From Pochonia chlamydosporia 170 (taxonomy: Eukaryota; Ascomycota; Sordariomycetes; Hypocreales; Clavicipitaceae): 64,000 nucleotides of DNA. A program made the translations under genes and the position numbers. The stretch covers positions 2,108,001 to 2,172,000 of the forward strand of contig NC_035791.1 of the NCBI RefSeq assembly GCF_001653235.2, written 5' to 3'. Position 1 is the first letter of the stretch. Each line of letters opens with the position of its first letter. The notes beneath the pieces were generated by a model that saw nothing but the letters and a program-made list of their open reading frames with translations, ran no database searches and was not told the DNA's origin. This document shows positions 22,101 to 34,030 of the stretch, in pieces.

Positions 22101-23586
22101 TCGTGGACTGTAGAGCCTTGGAATGGGGAGACTCGCCCACGTAGCCCACGCAAGCGGGCTACCGGCACCAACGGTGCTGTTCCGCCCCTGCCTGGACAGG
22201 AAAGCAACGCCACTGCTATCAACCATGGGCTGGAGGAAGATGTTCAATCCGAAGTCGCTACTATCGACAGCGGCGAGCGAGGCCGTCTTTTCGTCAAGGT
22301 CATGGGAGTCAAGGACCTGGATCTGCCTTTACCAAAGACTGAGCGAACATGGTTCAGTCTCACATTGGACAATGGAGTTCACTGCGTCACCACAGCCTGG
22401 CTTGAGCTGGCGAGAAATGCCCCCATCGGACAAGAGTTTGAGTTGGTGGTGCCAAATGACTTGGAATTCCAGCTCACACTCAATGTCAAACTAGACAAGC
22501 CTGCTTACCTCAATAATCAAGCAACAAGCAAGCCGGTCAAGTCCAAGGCATCCACTTTCAGCCGCGTCTTTGCATCTCCAAAGAAGCGCAGAGAGATGGA
22601 ACTCCGCCAGAAAGAGGAAGAGCGCAGCAAAGAGAGGCCCAGGCACGTCAGCGCAATGGTGCCCCATCCGGGTACGAGCTTCTTTCTCCATTGACAGCCG
22701 AGGATGGCAGCTTCGCTCGATCATATGTTTGCTTGAAAGAACATGAACACCGATGCTTCGGCCGGCCATACATGGCTGAAATTGCTTGCTTCAATGAGTG
22801 GGCCACCGAAGAGGAGAGCTTTGCTTCCAGCGTCAAGAGCAAGCGCGGAAACGCTGCCGCCGCCGTTGTTCGACGTGCACCGTACAAGATTGGAAAGCTC
22901 GAGCTCCAGCTGCTGTTTGTGCCCCGTCCCAAGAATTCCACAGATGAGGACATGCCCAAGAGCATGAACTCGTGCGTTCGAGAGCTCAAAGCTGCTGAGG
23001 AGAGGCTTTCTCGTAACTGGGAAGGCCATTTGAGTCAACAAGGAGGCGACTGTCCCGTAAGTTTGGAATAACCCCCCCCCCCGCAACTGACACACAAAAG
23101 ACAAGACTAACAGGTGATGTTATCTAGTACTGGCGTCGGCGATATTTCAAGCTTGTTGGCACCAAGTTGACTGCGTATCACGAGGCAACAAGGCAACCAA
23201 GAGCCACAATCAATTTGTCCAACGCCAAGAGACTAATTGACGACCGAAGGTCATTGACAGAAAAGGAGACGACCGGAAAGGGCGGTAAGCGACGACGATC
23301 TGCTTTTGCTGAAGAGGAAGAAGGGTACATGTTTGTTGAGGAAGGCTTCCGCATCCGCTTCAACAATGGTGAGGTGATTGACTTTTATGCCGACACCGCC
23401 GAGGACAAGGACGGTTGGATGCGAGTCTTGTCCGAAATCCTGGGGCGAGATAGCTCTATGGACGAGCCTAACGGCGTTCGATCACGGGCGAAGTGGTGTG
23501 AGATTGTTCTTAAGCGGGAAGAGCAGCTTCGCCGCAAGGCAGAGGGCCGACGTGTAAGCTCACGAACAAAGAGCTCCCGGTCGTAA
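19151..23586 (+). CDS. BUD4: Bud4-type anillin-like septation protein with PH domain (apparent frameshift)
   Basis: Scaffold for septin/actomyosin ring assembly at septation sites. Exons: 19151-19165 (MASEP), 19233-19373, 19587-23056, 23128-23586. A long disordered, acidic, Ser/Pro-rich N-terminus carries LPRPLSEISPAEKRRNSP. A C2-like anillin segment starts near residue 945 (GRLFVKVMGVKDLDLPLP). A conserved anillin-type stretch (AEDGSFARSYVCLKEHE) follows, and a PH domain (YWRRRYFKLVGTKLTAYHE ... DKDGWMRVLSEIL) fills the last exon. Exon 3 does not stay open: after KKRREMELRQKEEER the frame ends at 22692-22694, while the conserved continuation (AQQREAQARQ, then LLSPLTAEDG) is one frame away. 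The coding sum is one base short of a multiple of three. As written, a 1087-aa product lacks the PH domain; with one extra base it would be about 1361 aa. Confidence 0.9.
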
Positions 23587-25254
23587 GCGGTTTTGGTCCG
23601 CGTTAAGGCTCTTCCCCTTGCACACAACAATAACATCCTCATCCTCATCATATTCTTCTTTTTCTTCTCTCCCTGTTGTTTTATATTAATACCTTCTTCT
23701 TTCTTTACCTACTTTGTTGTTATATGGACACACGCATGGCATGAGGCAACGAAGACACGGAGTCGCACCAAGTCTCACGACGAGCTCACGACAGGTTCAG
23801 GGACCTGGAGTTATTGAGGGTTACAGTACAGTACTTTGTGTGTTCAGTGTTCGCTCGAGGCACCTCGCCCTTTATTGGCATTTGGACAGCTTTTGCAATT
23901 TTGATTGATTTCTGAGAATGAATGTAAGCGCAGTGGTATTGATTATGCGAGGCATCGAGTCAGCCTTGGGAAAGTTAACGGCGTCGCCGGTGTTTTTCTT
24001 TGTTTGCCTTATTTTACTGGGCGGTATGACAGGATTGTATGTATGAAGCTTGTATTCAACAATACGACTTGTAATGAAAAGAAAACGTTGAATTGAATGT
24101 GAAATGTGAAACCTGGCAGCTTTGTTGGTTCATCAACGTCACAACGGCTGTCAAAGGTATAATCATCACGTGACACGGCGCCTTGGTATGTCCGTCAGCA
24201 GGCGAGCACAGAGTCTGGTGTTGGCATTTTTACCATTGCCAGGGTGCATACTGCAAGTTGGTATTTAATAGTATTTTATGAATGTTCAACTCAAAATATG
24301 GGAAGACGCTGATGGACTCCACGATCCAGGTCTCAGCCACCCTTTAGCAACGTCAACCCTGGCGTGGCTAGTCTGACAGTTTGGCACATTGGAGAACAAG
24401 TGGGATGAGACCCAATGACGGAACGACAAGCAAGAAAGATTGATGATTGATTGAAGACAAGGAGGGACCAGAGGACTGTGGCGCTGGGGTGAGACCTAGA
24501 GCCCTTGCCCATTCTCCAATAGCAATCAATAGTGGGGAGCTCCTGGGGCTCATGTGTGGTATCAAGCATGGGTCTATGGTACCTCTACCTACTGGCTGTG
24601 AGGACTCGTAATTCGATTGACTTGTGATGCAGGGACAGAGGGTCTGGTTCTTTGTATTGTGGCGTAGCAGGTGTCTGGTCTCTTTTGTATGTGGTCAAAC
24701 GAGTAAAACGAGCAAAGCCGTCGAAATCTTGCGTTGATTGACTGATTGATTGCTGCCTCTTGTCTGGTCTCTGGTCCTTGTGCTCAAGTGCTCTGCTTTG
24801 CTTGTACTTGGTACCTCCCAGCTCATGTTGGTGTCTGCACTGCAGCAAGCCTTGCTCGTGTCAACTGCAAGTGGTCTGGTGTCACCTCGTCACCTTCTAC
24901 TGCGTACTCCGTAAGTTCTAGTCCAACAAACTGACCCCAGTGCCTGCACTGACGGACCCAGGATCCTGTTCTAGTTCCATACACATGCACCAGACATCCA
25001 CCAGACCAGACTTCTTAACTTGACCTGACTTGACCAGACCGGACGCCATTTACCCGCCGAGCTTCGCCACGTCCTCACATCATCTCCTTCCAGCTGTCCA
25101 AACCTTCAATTGACACATTTTCCATTCCTCACGCGAGCAAACCCAACAAAACCTCCTCCATCCTCCATCCTCCCTCTCGCCCTCACTTCCCCTCCCCTCC
25201 GAACGAAACCCCCTTTTCTGATCTGCAGCTGTGCTGCAGCACCATCTGCCCACC
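23587..25254. other. 1.7 kb intergenic, upstream of coronin
   Basis: Pyrimidine-rich 3' region of BUD4 (to about 23710), a TCACGTGA palindrome at 24166-24173, and a TACTCCGTA motif at 24905-24913. CCAGACCAGAC/CTTGACCAGAC low-complexity DNA lies near 24985-25045, followed by a CT-rich leader before the coronin ATG. No gene seen. Confidence 0.55.
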
Positions 25255-27634
25255 ATGTCTGGTCGATTCGTGAGGTCTTCCAAATACCGTATGTCCCGAT
25301 ACCCTCTCCGACCGAAATGCACACTGCGGCGCAAAGCATCGCGGCACCAAATTTTTTTTTTTTTTTTTTTTTTCCTTTTTGCCAAGATCGATTGTTGCTA
25401 ACGTTTGATGATGCGTCGCAGGCCATGTATTTGGAAAGACGACAAGAAAGGAGTTTTGCTACGATAACTTGCGCATCAGCCGTAATGCGTGGGATACCAA
25501 CCTTGTCAAGGTATGGAACAGCTGAAGCGCAAGCACTGGAGCTTGCTGCGTCTTGGGAGGATGATGGTGCTTCCGGTACCTTGACGGAGTGCTCGTGGCT
25601 AACGAGAATATCATCGTGCAGGTCAACCCCGAGTATTTGTCTGTCAATTGGGATTCGTCTGGTGGTGGCGCCTTCGCTGTCATTCCCCTGAATGAGAGGG
25701 GCAAGCTGCCTGATTCGATGCCTCTGTTCAGAGGGCATACTGCTACTGTCTTGGACACAGACTGGTTCGTCATGGAGATTTTTTTTTCTGCTCCGACTTG
25801 GCTTGCTTGCGGTATGAGTGACGCTAACGACTACTTGTTTCTCTTCTCAGGAACCCTTTCAACGACCGTATCATCGCTTCCGGTTCCGAAGATGGCAAAG
25901 TCTTTATTTGGGAGGTCCCCAAGGGCTTTACGCTGTACACTAATGCTGAAGAAGTTCCCGACGTGTCCCCTGTGAGCAAACTTGCCGGGCACGCAAGGTA
26001 TGCCGAGACGAACAGTTATATGTTTTGCAAGGTCTCGATGACGCTGATGTTTGGCGACTTGACAGGAAAGTTGGGCAGGTCCTTTTCAACCCCGCCGCTG
26101 AGAATATTCTTGCCTCAGCCTCCGGCGACTGTTCAGTCAAAATTTGGGACATTGGGACCGGCCAGTCCCCTCTGGCACTTAAACACAACGACATTGTGCA
26201 GAGTCTCGCCTGGAACGCTCCTGGTACTATGATTGCCACGACATCTCGCGACAAGACGGTTCGGGTTTGGGATGTTCGCCAGCAGAAGCCTGTCCACGAG
26301 GCTCCTGGCCATAGTGGCGCCAAGAGCAGCAGGGTTGTCTGGCTGGGCGAGCACAACCGATTCGTGACCACTGGGTTCTCGAAAATGAGTGAACGACAGA
26401 TGGCTCTTTGGGAACCGGGAAGGACGGAGCCTATTGGCGGATTCAGCATGCTCGATTATATCTCTGGTGTTTGCATGCCGTTCTGGGGTAAGCTATTGTT
26501 TTTTTGCGATTTGTGACTGCACAGAATCGAGTGACTGACTGGAGCAGATGAGGGATCAAACTGCCTGTACCTTGCTGGCAAGGGGTAAGAATCTACATGT
26601 TCATCCTATGGTGACGAATTCCAGGGCTGACGTGGCTATAGTGATGGCAACATTCGGTACTTCGAATATGAAAACGACAAGTTCGAATTCCTTAGCGAGT
26701 ACAAGTCTTCCGATCCTCAGCGAGGCATTGCTTTCGTGCCCCGACGTGGTATCAACGTAAGTGTTCTTGAAGGCAATATCTATCCAGCGGCAAACATCGA
26801 CCGTATCTAACAAAAACCCAGGTCCATGAAAACGAGGTTATGCGAGCCTACAAGACCGTCAACGACACCTACATCGAGCCCATTCCCTTTACTGTTCCCC
26901 GCCGCGCCGAAACCTTCCAGTCTGATATCTTCCCTCCCGCAACTGGCACCAAACCTGCAATGAGCGCCAAGGAATGGTTGGATGGCAAGACTGGTATTGC
27001 CCCCAAGATTGATTTGGAGAGCGTCTACGACGGCAGCGCCCCCAAGGAGGTGCCATCCGACTACAAGCCTCCCGTTCAGTCTACACCTGCTCCGGCTCCT
27101 GTCAAGAAAGAGGAGCCAAAGAAGGAAGAGCCCAAACCAACTCCGGTTGCTAGCCGTGGTCCGCCACCAACAATGAGCGACCAGAAGGCATCCATCTCCA
27201 GCATGGCCAACAAATTCCAGGACAATGAGGATGACGGGGCGGATGAAGACGAGACGTCTAGCTTCGAGGAGATTTCTCGGCCAACTCAGCGAACCGCTGG
27301 CATTGCTCGTGTCGACCCCAAACCTTTACCCGTCCCTGCTCCTGAGCCAGTCAAACCAGCCTCTCCTGCCAAAACGCCTACCCCTACAACGTCATCCGCT
27401 GCTACCGCTGCGCCACGTTCATCCACGCCATCTGTGGGCGTCGAAGCATCCCTTGATGAGATTAAACAACTTCTCGAGAACCAGACCAAGGTCATTTCCT
27501 CCCAAAATGACAAGATCAGTCAGTTGGTCGGCGAGGTAGAGTCATTGAAGAAGAAGGTCAATACTTCTGGGTCACAGGATCAGAGCGAACGAATCAGGCA
27601 GTTGGAGTTGGAGCTTGAGGAGGCGCGGTCCTAA
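25255..27634 (+). CDS. CRN1: Coronin, actin-binding WD40 protein
   Basis: Binds F-actin and regulates Arp2/3 and cofilin at cortical actin patches. Eight exons (25255-25288, 25422-25510, 25622-25764, 25851-25997, 26066-26487, 26548-26584, 26642-26756, 26822-27634) close to 599 aa. The N-terminus MSGRFVRSSKYRHVFG is the coronin signature. WD repeats follow (GSEDGKVFIWEVP, SASGDCSVKIWDIG, TSRDKTVRVWDVR), then the coronin-specific extension (FVPRRGINVHENEVMRAYK, IPFTVPRRAE, FQSDIFPP). A Pro/Ala/Lys/Glu-rich variable linker with an acidic EDDGADEDE patch leads to a C-terminal coiled coil (from about residue 540 to the end). The first intron contains a 22-T run. Length and order fit fungal coronins. 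Confidence 0.96.
25352..25373 (+). repeat. Poly(T) run of 22 in coronin intron 1
   Basis: An uninterrupted T22 tract followed by CC and five more T. It lies between the donor at 25289 and the acceptor ending at 25421. It could extend the polypyrimidine tract, but the CTAAC branch lies after it (near 25398), so it is more likely neutral and prone to length variation. Confidence 0.85.
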
Positions 27635-30600
27635 GATGCCGGAGAGCATCTTAACATTATTCGACGCTTGGAGTTTTAAACCTTGCGTCAGCCCCCTTTT
27701 TTTTTGTTCATGATGACGAGACGTCGTGGTGGAATGATGGATGTATGGCTTCGGCGGAGTTTGGAGGTGAATATTTTGTTTTATTGTCTTGGACAATAGG
27801 AGCATGAAAAGAAGATCTTGGCGGAAGAACAGGTACGGGGAACTGTAACGTACTGTATATGAGCGAGACAAATATGACGCATGTTCTGGCATTCTCGTGC
27901 ATTTTGTAGCCGATTGAAGGAGGCGCAGCAGGATTTGAATATCTCGAGTCGTGGTTGTGGTTTCGTCAGTTATACTCCCAGCTTGCCAGGTTTACTATTT
28001 GTTTGGCCGTTACAAATTACATTCTGTCATCTTCGATAATGAGCCGATGTATCAAAATTACCCCATGTTTGCCAGGCCCATCATCATGGTGCTTGACCTC
28101 CGCCATTGAACGATTGTAACTACCCTTGACCTCGTCACCCCATACATCCAAACATGCGAATCACTAGTCCGTAAACAATTGAACAGATCTCCTCCAGGGC
28201 ATCCAACAAAGCTCTTACACCTTTCTATTCAACTCGAACAAACAGCCACTGGAAATCTCATCCCAGTACCCAGCCTTTCACGCCATATTCATCTACATCA
28301 TTCACGCCACATGCCCGCTAGAACAGCCTCAGCAAAGGACGACACCACCCATGAATGATCAGCGTTTCATTGGCGCCATCCCAGTTGCCGGATATGACCA
28401 GTCAGCCCGGTCGAGTTGAAGAAGTATGTAACACGAATCGATAAGGCTGAGTGAGAGACAGCACGAGCACAGTCGAGCACTACGCAGGGATGACAAGAGT
28501 CAAATACACATGAAATCAGGCTTTTTGAAGGGCAAACCACACCAATGCAGTTATTCTCTCGTCCTTGCTCGCATGAAGGACGAATCGGATATGGTGAACT
28601 TGCCTGGCACGCCTAGTCGTTTATCCTAAGCAGACGAATCCTGACGAACATGCCGGCTGGGTCGGGGATACTTTAGAGTACGTAATGCCGTTACAGACAC
28701 AGGATATTCGGACCTCAGCTACTGTAGAAATTGCCACTGCCAAGTTCTCAACGGTGGTGCTTCGTCTCAGGATGCCCGTATGGAGAAAGAAGATGTCGCT
28801 CAGTGTATGAATACCGCTACCAGAGAGTAGATAGAGCCGGAGCTGAATGTAAAGGTGTATCCTGAATGGCCGAGATGTTCCCAGTGCATGGGCGATCAAA
28901 CGATCCCCTTGTAGTGGCAATGCGGGCGAGAGATGCCATGTTGCTCCGATGTTTAAGGACGGAATGGACGCACAGTAGTACAGATATTGCCGTTTATAAT
29001 TAACTTGCTTCGTCGGGAGTTTGGAGATGGCGTGAGTGCGACTCATTCATGTACGTCATTTTTGCAGAAATTTTGATGTGTCCATGTTCGACCGACGTTA
29101 CCTACCTTGTAAGCGGACTTGAAACAGAAATCAGGAAACGTATTGTGAGTAATAGACCCAGGAGAGAGAAGAGAAATGGTAAAGTGTTTGTTGTTCCCAC
29201 ATCTCTTTTTGCAAATGCGCTCGAGCTCTGGTGTTTCTGCTACACAGTCATCGGGGTTGGTATCACTGCTGCGATGGGGCATCGTAACTCTCTATTCTTG
29301 GCAGTCAGGCATTTTCATACGTCCCATATCTCTGTCATTGTACTCACACAGGCCTAATTGATCCGGTAACAGGTCAATTGGAATCCCGTACGACGTATTG
29401 GACTCATCACATGATTGTGCTTTCTTTCATGAAATCCGACTTGTCATTTTGCACGACCATGTTCTTTGCTCACTCACAGTCATGGTTTGTTTAAATTTTC
29501 CGTTTTAACACCAGTTGCTTTCTTTTCAGGTCTGTGTGTTCAGATCCAAGGATCTTTCCAAGCTTGGAGTGGTTTCAGTTTCAGAATACCCCAAGCAGCG
29601 CCCGCAGCAGCAGTTTGCCTTTCTTATGCTGTCATGCACTAGGACAGCTTAGTTTGCCGAATAGGCTCGGGTTGGGGAACGGGGAAGATATTGTGCACAG
29701 ATTGATAGTTTCTTGTTAGCCGTCTTCGCGTCTTTGCCTTTTGTCAAAGTTCGTCGTCATTGTTTGACTCTGGTTCTAGACCTACTCGCTGGTACCCAAC
29801 TAGAATGACCGTCATATATCAGACTCGCCTTGACACCGTAGCATAAAGGGGAAGTGAAAAGACCACACCAATGTGAAACGCACAGTAATGATTTGATTCT
29901 CTGTAAGTATACAGCCCTTGGGCTTCGTATAGAATGTCAAGTGTCTGTTGAGCCATGTTCTTTTTGCCCTTGTAGCTATCCCAGGCATGGCAACGAAGAG
30001 ACATCCCGCAGAGAACCCCAACAGCAATACACGGCTGCGGGCGAGAGTCCAACCCCCTCGAGGTCCGTGTACTTGACAAGGCAGCATGTTCCACTGATCA
30101 AAGGCTTGTCTCTCAAACGAAACTACTGCAGGCGACAGGAGTGATTCGTGAGTCGACCGCATCAAGTGTGACAGGACGAGTCAGACTGGGCTGCATTATC
30201 AAAACAAAGATGCGATATATGTCTATCTTTGCTGCTTCTGTCTGCCTCTACTTAACCCTTAAGCACGGTTTAAAAATGTGACATGACCGGAGGTGACTAC
30301 GAGGAAGCCGCCGACTCCGCGAGAAACTCGAAGCCTTGAACTGAATTGGAAGAGCGGGAAACATGGCCGACTGTTGACCAAACGAACGTGTGCCAAGGGA
30401 CGAATCCTTTCATTAATCGCCGACAGGTTAAGCCAGGGAAGATGTTTTGAAGGTAGGGGCAGGTCGATGCTGTGCAGCTCGTGGCTTCAACGCCACCGAA
30501 TCCATATGTGACATTTTGTGATATGGCGATCTTTGGCGGCGAAGGATTTGCAGAGCAGACGTCAAATTCAACATGGGAATCGCGGCTTAGTACCAGGCAA

Positions 30601-32394
30601 CCCCTTCAGGTCATGCTCATGTCAGGATCGCCAGTGACGCCACGAGCTCATCCGGTCACCAATAAATAGTTTTACCCGGAAAGGGAGTTAGGGAAGGCCA
30701 GGAATGGACCCATAGGTTGGACTGGCCGGCCAGCCAACCGCTTGAAACTCAATAACGTTCGGATGAGAGAGTCATGATCCATTGTCGAATGTTTCCGGTG
30801 AATATTTAGGCTATGTCGACAAGTTTGAAGTCGACAAATTCGGACAGTTTCCGCCGCTGGACTCTTCCAGAACGGGGTTACAACAATGTTGCCTCTGCGT
30901 TTCATGACCCCGTTGGAATACGTAGGGATGCGGTTTCGCCTTCTGCAGCCGTTGTCATGTTATGATTTTCTTCCAGTATGGGGGACTTTGACAAGCCGGG
31001 CTATGCATGACTCTTGCTCAAGTGGTGAGCAAGGCTGCACAGGTGACTTGATGAACTGGATAGCGTGACAGCTGCAAGATTGCAAGACGACGCCATTTTG
31101 AGTTTAGAAGGACCGGCGTTGAGTGCCCGATCCAGGTTGTCGAATGCCAACTTTCGCACCAGTTGGGCTAGCCAGAGTTCGAGTTCATGCAAGGCACACC
31201 AATAGGGAATAACTAGTTGCCCGTACCTAGGTCGATAACGGTCGATGGCTGGCGGATGGTGGAGATGTTCACCTTGGTGTTGTTTTGCAATGTATGGAGT
31301 GAGTTGACGGAAATCTGGGCCCGTTTCAGGTTGTCAGTGGGCTGGTAATGTATCAGCCTCGCAGACGGAGCTCGATGCGCCATCCGGTTAGAGGCACGAG
31401 GTGGTGGAGGAGCGTGCGCACCAGAGCTCATGGGGTTCACAGACATGAAGACCTCACTCGGGGTCCTCAAGCCGGGTTCGATAGGTGATGATGGCATGTA
31501 ACTCGGGGAACGACATGGCGCGATCATCCCAGGCCGCAGGACTCCATCGTTAAATAAGCTAGTTGATCAGCCGTCACGCTAGCATCTTTGCAACTGTGCG
31601 TACGTGACGGATACGGGAAGTTGGAAAGGATTTTGAAGCGTTGCTGTAGATCCTACTGCACTTTGTAGCTAGTACAGTATGGTATGGCGGGTATTAGTCT
31701 CGGGGTGAGGCGACTGATCATGTACTCAAACATGGTCTAGCTAGCAGCAAAGGTTGAAAGCCACTCCACTTGAAGATGTTGATGCGGCATCCATCGTCGA
31801 CGGCACCACATCTGGGAAACATTCGACTTGTCTGGTCCGTGTTGTCTCCACCACTAGACAGCCAGTACCAGTACCACGGCCACGAGGAAGAGGAACCTGT
31901 CTGGTGATGAAGAGCGAAATACGGCACTAAGCATGCGCGACAGTAAGCCCGGTGCAACTCGTTCACGTCATTGTCGTCTTCGCAGTCGCCGGTCCGAAAT
32001 CACGGCTGCTAATAGATCACCAGCCTATTTGAAACAACACCGTCTGTTTTCCACTACGTCGCCGCCAAGGAGTGGCCACGACTTTGATGGTTGAGGCTAG
32101 TAGGGGAGGGCGTTGGGTATTGGTGGATGGCTTTCTATGTTTATTCGTGGGACGACCAGTCCGATATAAACATAATGCCGGCTTATAGTAGTAGCACATA
32201 GCGAAGCCAGATTCCGTCTTGTCGCAGCTGCATTTTTGCAAATCTTCCAGGTCGCCAAACCGGTCACCAATGTTTGACACTAACGTTAGCTACTCCCCGA
32301 TGCCGAGGGGTGTTTCGTTTCTATTCCTGGTGCTGGAGAAGGACGACAGTCAGTTTTGACAAGGCCAGTGTGGAAGGCCGGTGTGTAAGTCATT

Positions 32395-32418
32395 GGATGG
32401 ACGGATGGACGGATGGAC
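32395..32418. repeat. GGATGGAC x3 tandem repeat
   Basis: Three perfect copies of the 8-mer GGATGGAC in the gene-free interval. Simple tandem repeat; no function implied. Confidence 0.8.
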
Positions 32419-34002
32419 AGCATGATCTGGCGCTTTTCCTGGCCGGTTGCTCTTTCGCTGCCAGCTCTGTTCACATCCGTCTGGTTCTTTGGATCGCTCT
32501 CACCCTATGATCTTCTCTCGACCCAAACTTGCTAATAATAACTTGGCGGCAATGGTTGCCTCGCTGGCCGGGCCTCTTCACCTCCCCCAGCCCAATGGCA
32601 AGTTGTCACATCAGGGCAAAGATGCATGGAAAGGGGGGAACCTCGGTCACATTGACAGAGACCACTTGCGCTTTGCCCACTTTGGTTGTTCGTCTTTCCG
32701 ACTTGACAGGTCGCCAAGCAGGCGAAAGGCCAGCCGATCCGCGTCCGTGTCTGTTGTCCAATAGACGTACAGCAGGTGGATGTCTCATGGGCTGGCGACT
32801 CTGAGTCGCTTGCAGGGGAGCTCCTCAGCCCGTTGATTGGCTCCCTCAGCTTATGCTTAGCCTAATTTTGGCCCAGGTCTTGCTTCTGAAACGGCCTTGT
32901 GGGAGGCTAGGCCGGACTCTCTGCCAGAGTCAACTGGTCCTTGTCGACCATGCAGCGCTTCAAAGTTCCACGTCCTTTCGCAAAGGTGTCGATCATCTTG
33001 GACTGTTTGCCTTTTCTTCTGCCAGATTGGCGAGCTACTTCGTTGCTTGGCAAATATACGGCATCATCACCTGCCAATGGACCCTATGCTCTGCGAGAGC
33101 TTCACTGTTGTTGCAAGAGTGAATGTTATTCCATCGTGGCGCATCAGTTTCTGTCCCAAGTGCTGTCCGGCACAATATGGCTTCGTCCTGGTCTTTAGTG
33201 TTGATTTGCTGCAATTCGATCGAGACTATGTCGTATGCATGTGAGGCTGGCAGCGTCCGTTCTCCCCGCAACCACTCTCATTTAAAATTGTCCAAGGGGC
33301 CGTGCAGCTGCTGCATGCCATCTTGACGACGATTTTGTATTCTGCATTGACAAGAATGCTCAACTCGACCTTGAGTTCTACCAAAGCCCCTCCGCCTCGA
33401 TGATGGCCAAAGCTTGAGATGGAAAGAGAAACGCACCACTATTCTCAAGCGGAATTCCAATTGGGGTATTTTGATGGAAGACAGCCTCACCGTAAAAATG
33501 GGTTCTGGCCCCTGTTATCAGTCCTGTCGGCAGGACGGGACGATCAAGCAACCATGGCTGTGGTTTCAGATGCTCAGGTCGGGCTGGCATTGCAAAACAC
33601 GCCATAGGCGGTACTCTGAGCCTGGCATTGACCACACTATGGTGGATCGCGAGTCCATCCTCCATCTTCAGCAGTGATAGTAGAGTTCGGCAAATGGCTC
33701 GTGTGCCATGTGTGCCATAGAGTGCTGCTACCCTACAAGCTAGTTGTCGATCAATCAATCCATCATGTTGCCCAACAGCCGAGCCTGTTCGAGCTTCTCC
33801 CAACGTTCTATGAATCCAACTTGAAGGTTTACTGTGTCGCGATAAGGGGTTTCAATAGGCGCGAGCCTTGCAGTGTTCAGGACTAGTTTCAAACACTGGA
33901 GCTCTCTCATCTTTGAACCACTACCACATTGTAATCTCATCCTCCCAAGTATGTTGACAGCCGCCTGGAAGTTCCCAGTGTGAACGTAGGGGATAAGGGC
34001 TG

Positions 34003-34030
34003 TATGGGAGTTAAACAGATAACTCCCATA
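34003..34030. repeat. Perfect 11-bp inverted repeat, 6-nt loop
   Basis: TATGGGAGTTA and TAACTCCCATA are exact reverse complements separated by AACAGA. It could fold as a stable hairpin in RNA from either strand. It lies in the gene-free interval, so it is not a terminator of a known gene. It could be part of a non-coding RNA or a relic of a small inverted-repeat element. Confidence 0.75.

Noticed and set aside
20998..22247. Several 100-236-codon overlapping and antisense ORFs within BUD4
   Set aside because: Out-of-frame shadows of the long disordered, low-complexity coding exon.
22536..22627. A 92-nt intron that would restore the BUD4 frame
   Set aside because: Length and phase fit, but the donor (GTCAAG) is poor and no branch site is visible. 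It would delete a conserved-looking stretch (TFSRVFASPKKRR). Kept only as an alternative to test.
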